Part shown: positions 8,329-18,457 of the stretch, one piece after another
Position numbering within the stretch: the stretch's first letter is position 1
Layout: each line of letters opens with the position of its first letter
Translations under genes and position numbers: made by a program
The notes under the pieces: generated by a model
Database searches by the model: none
What the model was told of the DNA's origin: nothing
Seen by the model: only the letters and a program-made list of their open reading frames with translations
Assembly: GCA_016717595.1 (NCBI GenBank)
Contig: JADKFE010000009.1
Span: 1 to 64,000 of the forward strand
Direction of reading: 5' to 3'
Length of the DNA: 64,000 nt
Origin: Deltaproteobacteria bacterium
Lineage (GTDB): Bacteria; Myxococcota_A; UBA796; CAJQPC01

Positions 8329-10758
8329 ATGAGCGTAGAGGGCAAGACGAGCGGTGGAGACGGGAGCGAGAGCTGGTTTCGTGGCGTCGCGGACAGCATC
8401 TCTGACCTGCTCTCGGTCTTTGACGGAGAGGGTCGGTTTCTGTACGCGAACCCGGCCTGGCAGTCCACGATGGGCTACTCGCCGTCGTCGCTCTCCGGGC
8501 GGCACCGCGTCGAGCTGATTCACCCCGAGGACGCGCCGCGGTACCGGCGCCACGCCGAGATGGCCACGACCTTGGGCGGCCTGCCGCTGGATGAGCTTCA
8601 GGTGCGCCACCGCGATGGCTCCTGGCGGGTGATGGAGTCCAGCGGGCGGCTCTTGCGTGACGAGCGCGGGCGGCCCATGCGTGAGGTGCTGATCTGGCGG
8701 GACATCACCGAGCGCCGCCGGGCGGAGATGCTCCTCTTAGACCAGAAACGTTCGTTGGAGGCCATGGCGAGCGGCGCGCCCTTGGAGGAGGTGCTGCACA
8801 CCATCGCCCGGCTGCCCGAGTCCCGCCTCGACGGCGTGTTCTGCGCGATCTTTGGCCGTGACCACAACGCGGGCAAACTTCGCCTCTTGAGCGCCCCTAC
8901 CCTGCCGACCGCCTTGGCGACGGCCCTGGCCGAGCTCCCGTTGGACGCGGGCTATGAGTCTTGGGGCAGCGGCGGCTTCCCCGTGAGCACCTTCCCCGGC
9001 GCGTCGTTGCCGCGGGCGGTGATGCGGGTGCGTGAGGCGGCGATGCTCTCCGGCGTGCAGTCGGCCTGGTCGTGGCCGATCCGCCGGGGCCGCGAGGAGC
9101 CCGTGGGCACCTTGGCGCTCTACGCGAGCCACACCATGCCGCTCTCCGCCGAGACCAAACACGTCGCCGAGACGGCGGTGGCCTTGGCGATGACGGCGCT
9201 CTCGGCGAGCCAAGCCGTGGCCGAGTCTTCAGCGGCGAACGAGCGCCTGATCAACGCCCTCACCTCCTCGCCGCTCATGGCGATCGAGTGGGATCGCGAC
9301 GGCAAGGTGCGGTTTTGGTCGGCCTTGGCCGAGCGCACCCTGGGCTGGCGCAGCCAAGACGCCATCGGGCGCCCGCTCAAGGAGCTGGGCATCTTCCCCA
9401 AAGAGGACGAAGAGCTCGTGCCTCGCGCCTTAGACGGCATGCTCGCCCGCGGCGAGCGCGTGGGCATGGTGACCGCCCGGGTGGTCGGCCCCGACGGGCG
9501 TCCCCGGGCTGGGGAGTGGTACCTCTCCGCCCAGCCCGACGATCGTGGCGGGGTCGGCTCGGCCTTGGCGTTGATCGTGGACGTCTCCCAGCGCCGCACC
9601 ACGGACGAGGCCGGCGCCCAGACCGACAAGCTCACCAGCCTCAGCCGCCTCGCCGGGGCCGTGGCCGGTCGGCTCGGCGGCGCGCTGAGCCTGAGCCTGC
9701 AGGCCCTCGATCAGGGCCGGGCCCGCCTCGACGGCGACCCCACCACCGCCGCGCTCCTCGACAAGGCCGCCGGCCCGCTGCGAGAGAGCGAGGCGCTGTG
9801 CAGCCGCCTCATGGCCTACGCTGGGGCCAGCGTGCGCCCGCCGCGCGCGGTGAACCTCAACGAGGTCGTCCGCGAGATGATCTCCACCTTCACCGCCCGA
9901 GTGCCCCGCAAGGTGGGCCTCGACTACTACCTGGAGCCCGAGCTGCCCCCGGTTGAGGGTGACCGTGAGCAGCTTCAGCAGGTGCTCAGCGAGCTGGTGA
10001 TCAACGCCGCCGAGGCGCTCGGCGACAGCCCCGGCTCGATCCGCGTCTCGACGGACGTGATCACCCTCGACGCCGACGACCTCGCGGAGATCCGCTGCGC
10101 GTCGGCGCTCAGCGTCGGTGAGTACGTCATGCTGGAGGTCACCGACAGCGGGCCAGGCTTTGACGTGTCAAGCTCGGCGACGGCCTTCGACCCCTTCTTC
10201 ACCACGAAGGAGGGCCACGTCGGCATGGGCCTCGCCGCCGTGGAGGGCGTCGCCCGGGCGATGGGCGGCGGCGTGCGCGCCCAAGGGGGCGCCGGGGAAG
10301 GCGCGACGGTGCAGGTGATCTTGCCTCGGACCAAGGCGGCGGTGACGCCACCCCCGCCGTCTACGGGCGTCGAGCGACGCGGCACCGTGCTCGTCGCTGA
10401 AGACGAGGCCGAGACGCGCCAGCACCTCGTCTCGGCCCTGCGCCGCCAAGGCTACGAGGTGATCGCCGCGAGCGACGGCGTCGAAGCCGTAGAGCTGCAC
10501 CGCAAACACCAGGGCCAGATTCAGCTCGTGATCGTCGATGTGAGCCTGCCCCGGCTCAACGGCGCCGACGTGCTGCGCGCGATGCAGCAGCGGGAGCCGG
10601 GCCTCTTGGCGCTGGTCGCCGTGGCGAACCCCGAGGAGGCCAACCGCGCCAAAGCCGGGCGGCTCACGCCCCTGCCCCTGCTTCAGAAGCCGTTCACGCT
10701 CAAAGAGCTCACCGACGCCGTCGGGCGGCTCTTGGGCGCGACGCGGCCCCCGGCCTGA
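8329..10758 (+). CDS. PAS-GAF-PAS hybrid sensor kinase with receiver, lacking the phosphoacceptor His
   Basis: The 809-aa cytoplasmic protein has PAS (about 14-135), GAF-like (140-295), a second PAS (300-425), a dimerisation helix pair, a HATPase domain (540-668) and a receiver (685-800). The ATPase boxes look intact: ELVINAAEAL, DSGPGFD, DPFFTTKEGHVGMGLA. The receiver has acidic EDE, phospho-Asp in IVDVSLP and the Lys in KPF. In the dimerisation helix the usual H-box (LAGGxAHDFNN) reads LAGAVAGRLGG, with Gly447 in place of His. It lies between Mla permease and ATPase genes, so it may sense envelope lipid status. Signal and output are unknown. Confidence 0.85.
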   Translation: MSVEGKTSGGDGSESWFRGVADSISDLLSVFDGEGRFLYANPAWQSTMGYSPSSLSGRHRVELIHPEDAPRYRRHAEMATTLGGLPLDELQVRHRDGSWRVMESSGRLLRDERGRPMREVLIWRDITERRRAEMLLLDQKRSLEAMASGAPLEEVLHTIARLPESRLDGVFCAIFGRDHNAGKLRLLSAPTLPTALATALAELPLDAGYESWGSGGFPVSTFPGASLPRAVMRVREAAMLSGVQSAWSWPIRRGREEPVGTLALYASHTMPLSAETKHVAETAVALAMTALSASQAVAESSAANERLINALTSSPLMAIEWDRDGKVRFWSALAERTLGWRSQDAIGRPLKELGIFPKEDEELVPRALDGMLARGERVGMVTARVVGPDGRPRAGEWYLSAQPDDRGGVGSALALIVDVSQRRTTDEAGAQTDKLTSLSRLAGAVAGRLGGALSLSLQALDQGRARLDGDPTTAALLDKAAGPLRESEALCSRLMAYAGASVRPPRAVNLNEVVREMISTFTARVPRKVGLDYYLEPELPPVEGDREQLQQVLSELVINAAEALGDSPGSIRVSTDVITLDADDLAEIRCASALSVGEYVMLEVTDSGPGFDVSSSATAFDPFFTTKEGHVGMGLAAVEGVARAMGGGVRAQGGAGEGATVQVILPRTKAAVTPPPPSTGVERRGTVLVAEDEAETRQHLVSALRRQGYEVIAASDGVEAVELHRKHQGQIQLVIVDVSLPRLNGADVLRAMQQREPGLLALVAVANPEEANRAKAGRLTPLPLLQKPFTLKELTDAVGRLLGATRPPA

Positions 10759-10864
10759 TCCCCCGCGGCCGTCGGGGATCGAGGGATTCGTCGCCGCCTC
10801 TTCCCGTCCGCTCGCTCCTGTGGTATCCATGTTTCAATGACCATTGAACTCTGCGAGCGCCGCC

Positions 10865-11653
10865 ATGATTGAGCTGAAGGACGTCACCAAGTCCTTCGGT
10901 GAGCTTCATGTGCTCCGCGGGGTGTCCCTCAAGCTGCCGATGCGCCAGACGACGGCGATCATCGGGCCCTCCGGGGCGGGCAAGTCGGTGCTGCTCAAGC
11001 TGCTCGTCGGCCTGATTCGGGCGGACTCAGGCGAGGTCCTGTGTTTTGGCGCCGACATGGGCCGGGCCGATGACGACGAGCTCTACGCCGTGCGCCGCCG
11101 CTTCGGGATGTTGTTTCAGGACGGCGCGCTGTTCGACAACCTCAGCGTCGCCGAGAACGTCGAGTTCCCGCTCATCCACCACCGCCGGGATCTGAAGCCC
11201 AGCCAACGCCGGGACCGGGTGATGGCGGCGTTGGAGCAGGTGGGCCTGCCTGAGCTCGCCGATCGGCCTACGGGGCGGCTCTCTGGCGGGCAGCGCAAAC
11301 GGGTGGGCATCGCCCGGGCGATCATCACCGAGCCCGAGGTGGTGCTCTTTGATGAGCCCAACTCGGGCTTAGACCCCGTCACCTCCGACGCCATCGACGG
11401 CCTCATCCTCTCGATGAAGAAGAGCCTCGGCGTCACCTTCATCATCATCACCCACGACATCGTGGGCACGCTGAACGTGGCCGACCACATCGGGATGCTC
11501 TATGAGGGGCGGCTCGTGCAGTTCGGCCCCACCGAGGAGCTCGTGCAGGCCCCAAACCCCATCCTGCGGCGCTTTCTGCAGCGCAACGTGAGCCTGCCTG
11601 ATCCTGGCCACAGCGGCTTTGAGCTGCCCTCCGTCCGCCAGAGGGCCATGTGA
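10865..11653 (+). CDS. mlaF: MlaF-like ABC transporter ATP-binding protein
   Basis: The 262-aa ATPase has Walker A GPSGAGKS, the LSGGQRKRVGIARAI signature, Walker B VVLFDEPNSGLDP and the switch His in THD. The start MIELKDVTKSFGELHVLRG matches MlaF proteins, so ATG 10865 is preferred over TTG 10844. It powers lipid transport through the two MlaE-type permeases encoded just upstream. The MCE gene overlaps its end by four bases. A 107-nt gap after the sensor gene may hold an internal promoter. Confidence 0.9.
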   Translation: MIELKDVTKSFGELHVLRGVSLKLPMRQTTAIIGPSGAGKSVLLKLLVGLIRADSGEVLCFGADMGRADDDELYAVRRRFGMLFQDGALFDNLSVAENVEFPLIHHRRDLKPSQRRDRVMAALEQVGLPELADRPTGRLSGGQRKRVGIARAIITEPEVVLFDEPNSGLDPVTSDAIDGLILSMKKSLGVTFIIITHDIVGTLNVADHIGMLYEGRLVQFGPTEELVQAPNPILRRFLQRNVSLPDPGHSGFELPSVRQRAM

Positions 11654-12597
11654 GCCGACCGCGCTACGAGATCGGCGTCGGCCTGCTCATGCTCGCGGGC
11701 GCCGGCGTGCTCGGCTTCATGGCGATGAAGACCGGCGCCGTGCGTGAGATCGGCGACTTTGTCGAGGTCGAGGCGGTCTTTGACGACGTGGCCGGGCTCA
11801 AGAACGGCGCGGCGGTGGCGATCTCGGGCATCGACGTCGGCCAGGTCACGGACATGATCGTCGATTTTGACAAGGCCCGGGTGAAGCTCATCGTCAAACG
11901 CAGCGCCGGGGTGCGCAAAGACGTCATCGCCCGGGTGCGCGCCCGCTCGGTTCTGGGCGAGAAGTTTGTGGAGCTCGAGCCCCAGTCCGCCGACGCGCCG
12001 GCCTTAGAGTCCGGCGACGTGCTCACGAACACCCGCACCAGCGTGGAGATCGATCAGCTCGTCACCAGCCTGGGCCCGATGGTGGACGGCCTCGACCCCA
12101 AGAAGCTCGACGCCCTGATCAACGCCCTGGTGAAGACCTTAGAGCAAGACCCCGAGCGGGTCGACCGCATGTTGGTCGACGCCGAGGCGCTGTTACACAA
12201 CGCCCGGGTGGCCTCGGAGGACGCCCCGGCGCTTGTGGCCGAGGCCCGGGCCACCTTGGGCGAGGTGCGTGGGCTCACCCGCCAGGCCGGCCCGATGGTG
12301 AAGGACGGTCAGGCGCTCATGGTGCGTGTGGACGGCGTGCTCACCGAGGTCGAGACGTTCAGCGGCGAGCTCCCTGGCGTCGCCGAGCGCCTGCCGGGGA
12401 TGTTGGACGACGTGGAGCTGACCTTAGAGGGCTCTCGTGATCTGGTCGTCGTGCTCAGCGGCAACAAGGACCGCATCGAGCAGATCCTGATGAACATCGA
12501 AGAGATCGACAAGTGGGAGCTGCGGCGCCTCCTGCGTGAGGAGGGCATCAAGATGCGCGTCTTCGCGTCCGAGGTCGAGGAGACCCCACCAGAGTAG
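11650..12597 (+). CDS. mlaD: MCE-domain lipid transport protein (MlaD-like)
   Basis: The 315-aa protein has one N-terminal membrane anchor (VGLLMLAGAGVLGFMAM), one MCE domain (about 38-115; VEAVFDDVAGLKNGAAVAISG, ARVRARSVLGEKFVELE) and a long helical C-terminus (130-315). MlaD-type proteins form periplasmic hexamers that pass phospholipids between permease and outer membrane. It is longer than E. coli MlaD, so the helices may form a tube toward the outer membrane, as in PqiB or Mce proteins. The GTG start overlaps the ATPase stop. No MlaA, MlaB or MlaC genes are seen nearby. Confidence 0.88.
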   Translation: MSRPRYEIGVGLLMLAGAGVLGFMAMKTGAVREIGDFVEVEAVFDDVAGLKNGAAVAISGIDVGQVTDMIVDFDKARVKLIVKRSAGVRKDVIARVRARSVLGEKFVELEPQSADAPALESGDVLTNTRTSVEIDQLVTSLGPMVDGLDPKKLDALINALVKTLEQDPERVDRMLVDAEALLHNARVASEDAPALVAEARATLGEVRGLTRQAGPMVKDGQALMVRVDGVLTEVETFSGELPGVAERLPGMLDDVELTLEGSRDLVVVLSGNKDRIEQILMNIEEIDKWELRRLLREEGIKMRVFASEVEETPPE

Positions 12598-12610
12598 ATT
12601 GGTCGTGCAA

Positions 12611-13012
12611 TCAACTCTCAGGCGGCTCGTGCTTCTCTGGCTTCTCTGCGGTGTTTGAGGGCTTCCGCGGCTGGCGGTCCTCCTCAGCCAAGGGCTTGAG
12701 GTGAATGCTCGCGCGGATCTCAAAGGAGTAGTTCGTGAGCAGGCTCTTGAGGTCGTCCTTGAGGCCGAGGCCCTCTAGGTAGGTGCGCACCTCGCGGCCG
12801 ATCATACGGATTCCTTCGGTCTTGGCGCGGTCGGAGGTGTCGAGCACCGCGCCGAGCACCTCCTTCGCCTCCCGAAAGCCCGCGCCGGGCTCACTTACGA
12901 GGCGCCGAGCGGTGCTCAGGCCGGGGATACGCCGGTGGCCTTTGGCCTCGGCGCGCTCGTCGTGGGGCTCATCGTCGCGGCGAGGGCGGTCACGATCCTC
13001 TTTTTCGGACAT
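12611..13012 (-). CDS. Hypothetical charged cytoplasmic protein
   Basis: The 133-aa product starts at ATG 13012 with GGAG upstream; an in-frame extension to 13063 lacks this. Both ends are highly charged and likely disordered (an N-terminal Asp/Arg/Glu stretch, a C-terminal Lys/Pro/Glu tail). The middle (about 40-105) is predicted helical, with RRLVSEPGAGFREAKEVLGA and IGREVRTYLEGLGLKDDLKS. No signal peptide or catalytic motif is visible. Its start overlaps the end of the helicase gene by 23 nt, so the two are probably co-transcribed. The function was not recognised. Confidence 0.6.
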   Translation of the reverse strand: MSEKEDRDRPRRDDEPHDERAEAKGHRRIPGLSTARRLVSEPGAGFREAKEVLGAVLDTSDRAKTEGIRMIGREVRTYLEGLGLKDDLKSLLTNYSFEIRASIHLKPLAEEDRQPRKPSNTAEKPEKHEPPES

Positions 13013-15508
13013 CGTCGGGGCTCCTGTGGCCTTCACTCTGGGCCTCGGCGCCACGCTCGGCAAGCCCCCCCTCCCCGCCGACCCGCTCGGCGACGGCGGC
13101 GACGACCGCCCGGGTGGGCCCTACGATCCGCCGGGCGTCGGGCAGAGAGCTCAAGAACAGCCGCCCGTACCACATCTCGTGCACGCGGCGATCGAGGATC
13201 ACCACGGCGCCGACGTCGCTCTTGGAGCGCACCAAGCGGCCGAAGCCTTGGCGCAGCTTGAGGATGGCCTCGGGCAAGGCGTAGGCCCGGAAGGGGTCTT
13301 GGCCGCGGGCGGCGATGAGCTCGTAGCGGGCCTGGGCGATGGGCTCTGTGGGCACCCGAAACGGCAGGCGGGGGATGATCACCAGGCGCAGCGCCCGGCC
13401 TCGCACGCTCACGCCCTCCCAGAAGCTGTCTGCGCCGAAGAGGATCGACGCCTCGCTCTCTTGAAACCGCCGGAGGAGCTGCCAGCGGTCGCGGCGGCCT
13501 TGGATGAGCACGGGGTGTGCGTCGCCGATCTCGCCCTCGACGTGATCACCCAGGGCCGTGAGCAAGGCGTAGGACGTACACAGCACGAACGCGCCGCCGC
13601 CCGAGGCCCGCAGAAGATCCACGGTGACCTCGGCGACTCGGTCAAACCACTCCGGCGCGTCGGGGTGCGGCAGATCCCGCGGGAGGCCCAAGATGGCCTG
13701 CTCCCGGTAATCAAAGGGCGACGGGAAGCTGACGACGACGGTGTCTTCGTTGAGGCCGAGGCGGGCCTTGGTGTGCTCAAACCGACCGGCGACGGTGAGC
13801 GTGGCGGAGGTGAGCCCCACGCCCTCGACGACGCTGAACAGGATGGCCTGGAGCAGCTCGCCCACCTCGATGGGGGCTTGGCGCAGGCGCACCTCCAAGC
13901 GGCGCTCGCTGCGCTCAACCCAGCGGCAGCGGGCCTCGTCGTGCTCCAAGAACAGCTTGAGCTGGTCGCTCAGATCGCCCAGGCGGCGCACGGCCCGGCG
14001 AAGATCGAGGACGGGCTGGGCCTGCTCCGGCGGGATCTCCAGGTTGGCGCACTGCTCTTGAATGGACTCCAAGCGGCCCCGGACCCGGCGGAGCTGCTCG
14101 GCGAGGCGGGTGAGCCGGGGCTCGGCCTCGACCTTCCACCGGGGCGAGCCCTCCACAGCGGGGTGATGCGCCGGGTGGGATCGCCGTCGAGCACGGCGTC
14201 GGCGGAGGTGTCTAAGGCTGGGGCGACGGCCTCACGCAAGGTGGCCAGCTCTCGCTCGGCGTCCCGGGTGCGGGTGTCTAAGGTGGGCTCTTGCTGCACG
14301 AGGCGCTCTCGCAGGCGCTCTAGGGCCCCGGGGCGGTCTCCTTTGCGCGGCAAGAGCGGCGCGACGGCCCGAGAGACGCTCAAGGCCGAGAACAGCCCCG
14401 CCGTGGCCGAGGTCGCCGCGTCCTCCAGGTGGTGCGCCTCGTCGAAGATCACCCGGCCAAACCTGGGCAAGAGGCCGTCGCCGTCGCTCTTGGCCTTCAC
14501 GCTGAGATCGGCGAGCAGCAGGGCGTGGTTCACGATGAGCAGGTGCGCTGAGGCCGCCCGGCGCCGGGAGTCGTAGAAAAAACACTGGTTGTAGTGGGGG
14601 CAGCGCACGCGCAGGGTGTGGTCGGAGTCGGACTCCACCCGCTCCCAGATCTCCTCGGGCACGGCCTCGCCGAGGTCTTGCATCGAGCCCTCTTGGGCCC
14701 GGGCGGCGAACTCATCCAGGCGACGGAGCCAGGCGAGATCGCCAAAAGGGTCGTTCAGGGCGTCTTGGAGCTTGCGGCGGCAGAGGTAGTTGCCCCGGCC
14801 CTTCAACAGCGCCGCCTCAAAGCTGAGCCCCGCCCGCCGCGCCATGGGCAGGTCTTCAGTCATGAGCTGGCCCTGAAGCGTGCGGGTGTAGGTGGAGATG
14901 ACCACCTTGGAGTCGTTCGCTTGGGCCCAGAGGATCGACGGGATGAGGTAGGCCAGAGACTTGCCCGTGCCGGTGCCCGCCTCGGCCATGAGCACGCCGC
15001 CGTCGTTCAGGAGCCGCGCCACGGAGAGCGCCATCTCAAGCTGCTGGCCGCGGGCCTCGTGCTGGCGGCCCATGGCCCGGGGCAAGGCCAGCTCAAACAC
15101 CTCCCGGAGCGCGTCCTCGTCTACGGGCACCGGGCGGCGTTTGGCGGGCTCGACCACCCAGCGCTCGTTGCTGACGGCGTTGTTGACGATGATGAAGCCT
15201 ACGCCCTCGTCGCCAAAACGCCCGGCCAAGGCGAGGTCTGGGTCAGAGGGGCGCAGGTCGCCCGAGGGGTGGTTGTGGATGACCACCTCACCCGCGCGGG
15301 CCCGGGCGGGGGCGTTCACGGCGCTCTGGTGGCCGCGGGCGTGGACCTCGATGGTGGCCACGCGGCCTCGGTCGTCGAGGGTGCCCACGGCGAAGACCTC
15401 GTCGCCGCCGGCCTCCTTGATCGCCAGGCGGAGGGCGGACGCGGCCTCCCGGGTGAAGCGCCGCTCGCCGTCGGGGCGCGTCGCGGCAGGGCGTGGTGGA
15501 GACGACAT
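12990..15508 (-). CDS. JAMM/RadC-like domain fused to DinG/XPD-family helicase (frameshifted)
   Basis: Joining two frames gives about 839 residues. The N-terminus (about 15-140) has a RadC/JAMM metal motif HNHPSGDLRPSDPDLALA. A DinG-type superfamily 2 helicase follows: Walker A AEAGTGTGKS, Fe-S-type cysteines in NYLC and CPHYNQC, DEAHH, then after the break FGADSFWEGVSVRG, IIPRLPFRVP and the arginine-finger motif KLRQGFGRLVR. It would unwind DNA or RNA-DNA hybrids. The frame shifts near 14155-14165 by a single base. ATG 15508 has GGGGGAGG upstream. The RadC-like domain on a DinG helicase is uncommon. Confidence 0.82.
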
Positions 15509-15626
15509 CGCCTCCCCCGTAGCGTGGGCGGCGGACGGGGTCAAAGCCTTGGGCTGGCCCAGCGCCGAGAAGTCAGGTAAGGTCAGCTCTTGACGGCCAT
15601 CAGCGCACGTCGTGGAGGCAACAGAC

Positions 15627-16739
15627 ATGAAGGTGGCGTTGGCGGGCGGCGGCACGGGCGGTCACGTCTACCCGGCTTTGGCGATGGGCGACGCGCTCAA
15701 GGCGCGTGGCCACGAGGTCATCTACATCGGCGACGCCTCCCGTCTGGAGGGCCGCGTCGCCCCCCAGCGCGGCTACAGCTTCTACCCGGTCACCGCGCCG
15801 CAGTTCCCGCGGAGCGGCGTCATGGGCAAGCTGCGGTTCGCCTTCGCGCTGTTGGGGGCGATCCGCCGGGCGCGGGCCCTGCTCCAGAAGGTGCGTCCCG
15901 ACGTGGTGCTCGGCGTGGGCGGCTACATCATGGCCCCCACGGTGCTCGCCGCGCGCACCTTGGGCATCGGGCGGGTGATTCACGAGTCGAACGTCGCGCC
16001 GGGACTCGCGAACCGGCTCTGCGCCAAGGTCGCGGATCTGGTGCTGCTCACCTACGCGGCCTCGGGGCCCAAGCTGGGCACCCGGGCGCCGATGGAGCTC
16101 GTGGGCTGCCCGGTTCACCCGAAGATCCTCCAGGGTGACCGCGCCCAGGCTCGGGCGTTTTATGGCCTGAATGAGACCCTCCCCGTCGTGCTCCTCGTCG
16201 GCGGCAGCCTCGGGGCGGCCACGCTGAACGCCTTGGCCTTGGCCTCCGCGCGGCTCTCGTCACGGCCCTACCAGCTCTTGTGGATCACGGGGCCGCGTTA
16301 CCACCCCCAGGCGCTCTCTGAGCTCGGTGAGGCGCCCCCTGGCGTCGTGGTGCGGGACTACGAGGACGACATGGGCCGGGCCTACGCCGCCGCCGATCTG
16401 GTCATCGCCAGGGCGGGCTCCTCGACGCTCTCGGAGCTCACGGCCCTGGGCAAACCCGCCGTGCTCATCCCCTCGCCGAACGTCACCGACAACCACCAAG
16501 AGCACAACGCCCGGGGCCTGGCGTCTCTGGGCGCGGCGATGGTGATCACCGAGCAGGGGCTCAACATCTCTGAGGCCTTGGAGCGCATCGGCGCGCTGTT
16601 GAGCGACCCCGCCGCGCTCACGAAGATGGCCGAGGCGAGCCGGGCGCAGGGCCGCCTGGGTGTGGCCGAGCAGGTGGCGGGGCTCATCGAGAGCCGGTTT
16701 ACGGCGTTGGCGAGCGGCGGCGGCGGCGCAGGGCGCTGA
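15627..16739 (+). CDS. murG: UDP-N-acetylglucosamine-N-acetylmuramyl-(pentapeptide) pyrophosphoryl-undecaprenol N-acetylglucosamine transferase
   Basis: The 370-aa GT28 glycosyltransferase makes lipid II from lipid I at the inner membrane face. It has the first G loop GGGTGGHVYPALA, VLGVGGYIMAP, HESNVAPGLANR, the C-terminal GGSLGA and ARAGSSTLSEL, and the polar PSPNVTDNHQEHNAR. ATG 15627 follows GGAGG at good spacing; a GTG at 15612 is less likely. No other mur genes flank it, which is unusual since murG normally sits in the dcw cluster. Its 3' end overlaps the convergent gene by 41 nt. Confidence 0.95.
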   Translation: MKVALAGGGTGGHVYPALAMGDALKARGHEVIYIGDASRLEGRVAPQRGYSFYPVTAPQFPRSGVMGKLRFAFALLGAIRRARALLQKVRPDVVLGVGGYIMAPTVLAARTLGIGRVIHESNVAPGLANRLCAKVADLVLLTYAASGPKLGTRAPMELVGCPVHPKILQGDRAQARAFYGLNETLPVVLLVGGSLGAATLNALALASARLSSRPYQLLWITGPRYHPQALSELGEAPPGVVVRDYEDDMGRAYAAADLVIARAGSSTLSELTALGKPAVLIPSPNVTDNHQEHNARGLASLGAAMVITEQGLNISEALERIGALLSDPAALTKMAEASRAQGRLGVAEQVAGLIESRFTALASGGGGAGR

Positions 16740-18457
16740 GCACGAGGGCGAACGCGACGCCGGCCCCACCCGCGGGTGAGGTGGCGCAGCTCCCCGTGGG
16801 CGGGCTGAGGTTGTCGCGGATCTGCACGCTGAGGTTGGTGTAGAGGCGGCGGCCGTCGTCGATCCGGGCGACGCGGTCGCCGAGGGCGGCTTGGGGCTCG
16901 ACGACGATCTCCGCGCAGGCCGTGTCGGCGGCGGTGAGCGCCGTGCTCTCGATGACGACGCCCTCGCCCAAGGACACCGAGGGGGTGTCATCAAACGGCG
17001 CTGAGGCCGTGACGCAGAGGGTGGCGCGCTCGCCTTGGCGCACGCTCTCGGGGCTCAACGTGAGCAGGCGCGGGCCGCCGTCGCCGCCGAGCACCTCAAA
17101 GGCGTCGGGCACGCTGAGGCTCACGCTGCCAGATGTGAGCAAAAGCTCACGTTTTCCGGCGGTGGCGTCGTCGGCGATCTCCAACAGCAGGCTCAGCTCA
17201 TCGACGGTGGAGACGGAGATCTCGCGCACGACGATGTCATCGCCGAGGCTGAGGCTGACCTCGTCTTGCACGAGCAGGAGGTTCTCGCCCACCAGCCGGG
17301 CGCGCACCTGCTCCCCAGACCAGGCCTCGGAGGGGCTCAACAGGTCGAGGCTGGGCAAGGCGACGTCCAAGAAGATGGGCTCGCTGAGATCGCCCTCTCC
17401 GGCGTCGAAGACCGCGGAGACGGAGAAGACGTCCGCGCCGCCACCCGCCAGGGGCACGAGGGCCTCGGCGTCGGTGGTCTCGGCCACCAGATCGCCGCCT
17501 CGGTACACCCGATAGCCGTCGAGCGTGCAGGTTGGTCTTGGGGGCCGTCCAGGTCAGGCGCGCCGTGGTGGCGACCACCCGGCCGATGGGGCCCGCCAAG
17601 TCCGTGGGCGCGGGCAGGCGCACCCGAAAGCTCAGCTCGGACTCCGCGGGGTAGCGGGTCTCGTTGACGCCGTCGCTGGCGAGGACGTGGTATCGCACCG
17701 TCGTCCCGGCGGGCACGGCGTGCACGATCTCGCCGCGGAAGAGGCTGGCGCTCTGGGCCCGCAAGGGCGTGGTGAGGGGGTCCTCTTCGCCGACGCTGTA
17801 GACCAAGGTGAGGCTCAGCGCGCCGTCGTCCTCAAAGGCCTGGGCCTCGATGGTGTAGGGGCCGTCGAGATCTTCGGTGTCGGTGAGGTCTTGTAAGGAG
17901 CGCACCAAGGGCGGCACGGCGTCGCCGTCCCACAGCACGAGCTCATCGACGTACCAGCCCTCGGCCTGCACCGACTCGTCGGAGTACAGGATCAGGCGCA
18001 GCTCGTTCGTGTTGAGCACGCTGTCCATCGAGAAAAACGTGGAGACCCAGCCGTCGGAGGACCCGGTGAAGCCCAAGGCCGTGGGGTAGTCGTAGTACGG
18101 CGGGACCGCCTCCCAGCCGCCGCTGGTGAACCGCTCCAGCACGGCGAGATCGGAGGAGTCGAGGTTGTACCAGTGGCGCAGCTCCAACACCCAGCCCAGC
18201 TCCACCGTGGCCGGGGCGAGGCGAACGGAGGCGTCGAGGTCGTTGAGGTAAGGCCCCGAGATGCGCGTGGCCCAGCCGCGCTCGCCGGTGAAGCCTCCGC
18301 CCGGGCCGTACAGCGACGAGAACGCGCCCCACTCCCACTGCAGCTCGTCTGAGGCCACGGTGAAGGCGCCGTCGTCTAGCTCCAGATCCCAGACCTGGGC
18401 CGGCTCAGCCCCCCAGACCGAGCTGAGGACCGAGCCGAGGAGCCAGAGCCCGGTCAA
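16699..18457 (-). CDS. Secreted multidomain surface protein with MYXO-CTERM-like tag (frameshifted)
   Basis: Two frames join near 17525, inside a fibronectin type III-like segment (RLTWTAPKTN then LDGYRVYRGG), giving about 585 residues. A signal peptide (LWLLGSVLSSVWGA) leads a jelly-roll-like region rich in Trp and Tyr (25-180). FnIII and IPT/Ig-like beta domains follow. The C-terminus has GSCATSPAGGAG, a hydrophobic segment and RRRRR, which matches the MYXO-CTERM sorting tag pattern. It is probably surface-anchored or released after tag cleavage. It overlaps the vWA lipoprotein gene by four bases, so the two are likely in one operon. Function is unknown. Confidence 0.7.

Noticed and set aside
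12783..14576. 597-codon plus-strand ORF across the helicase gene
   Set aside because: It is antisense to a protein with clear helicase motifs and has no domain signal; long antisense ORFs are expected at this GC content.
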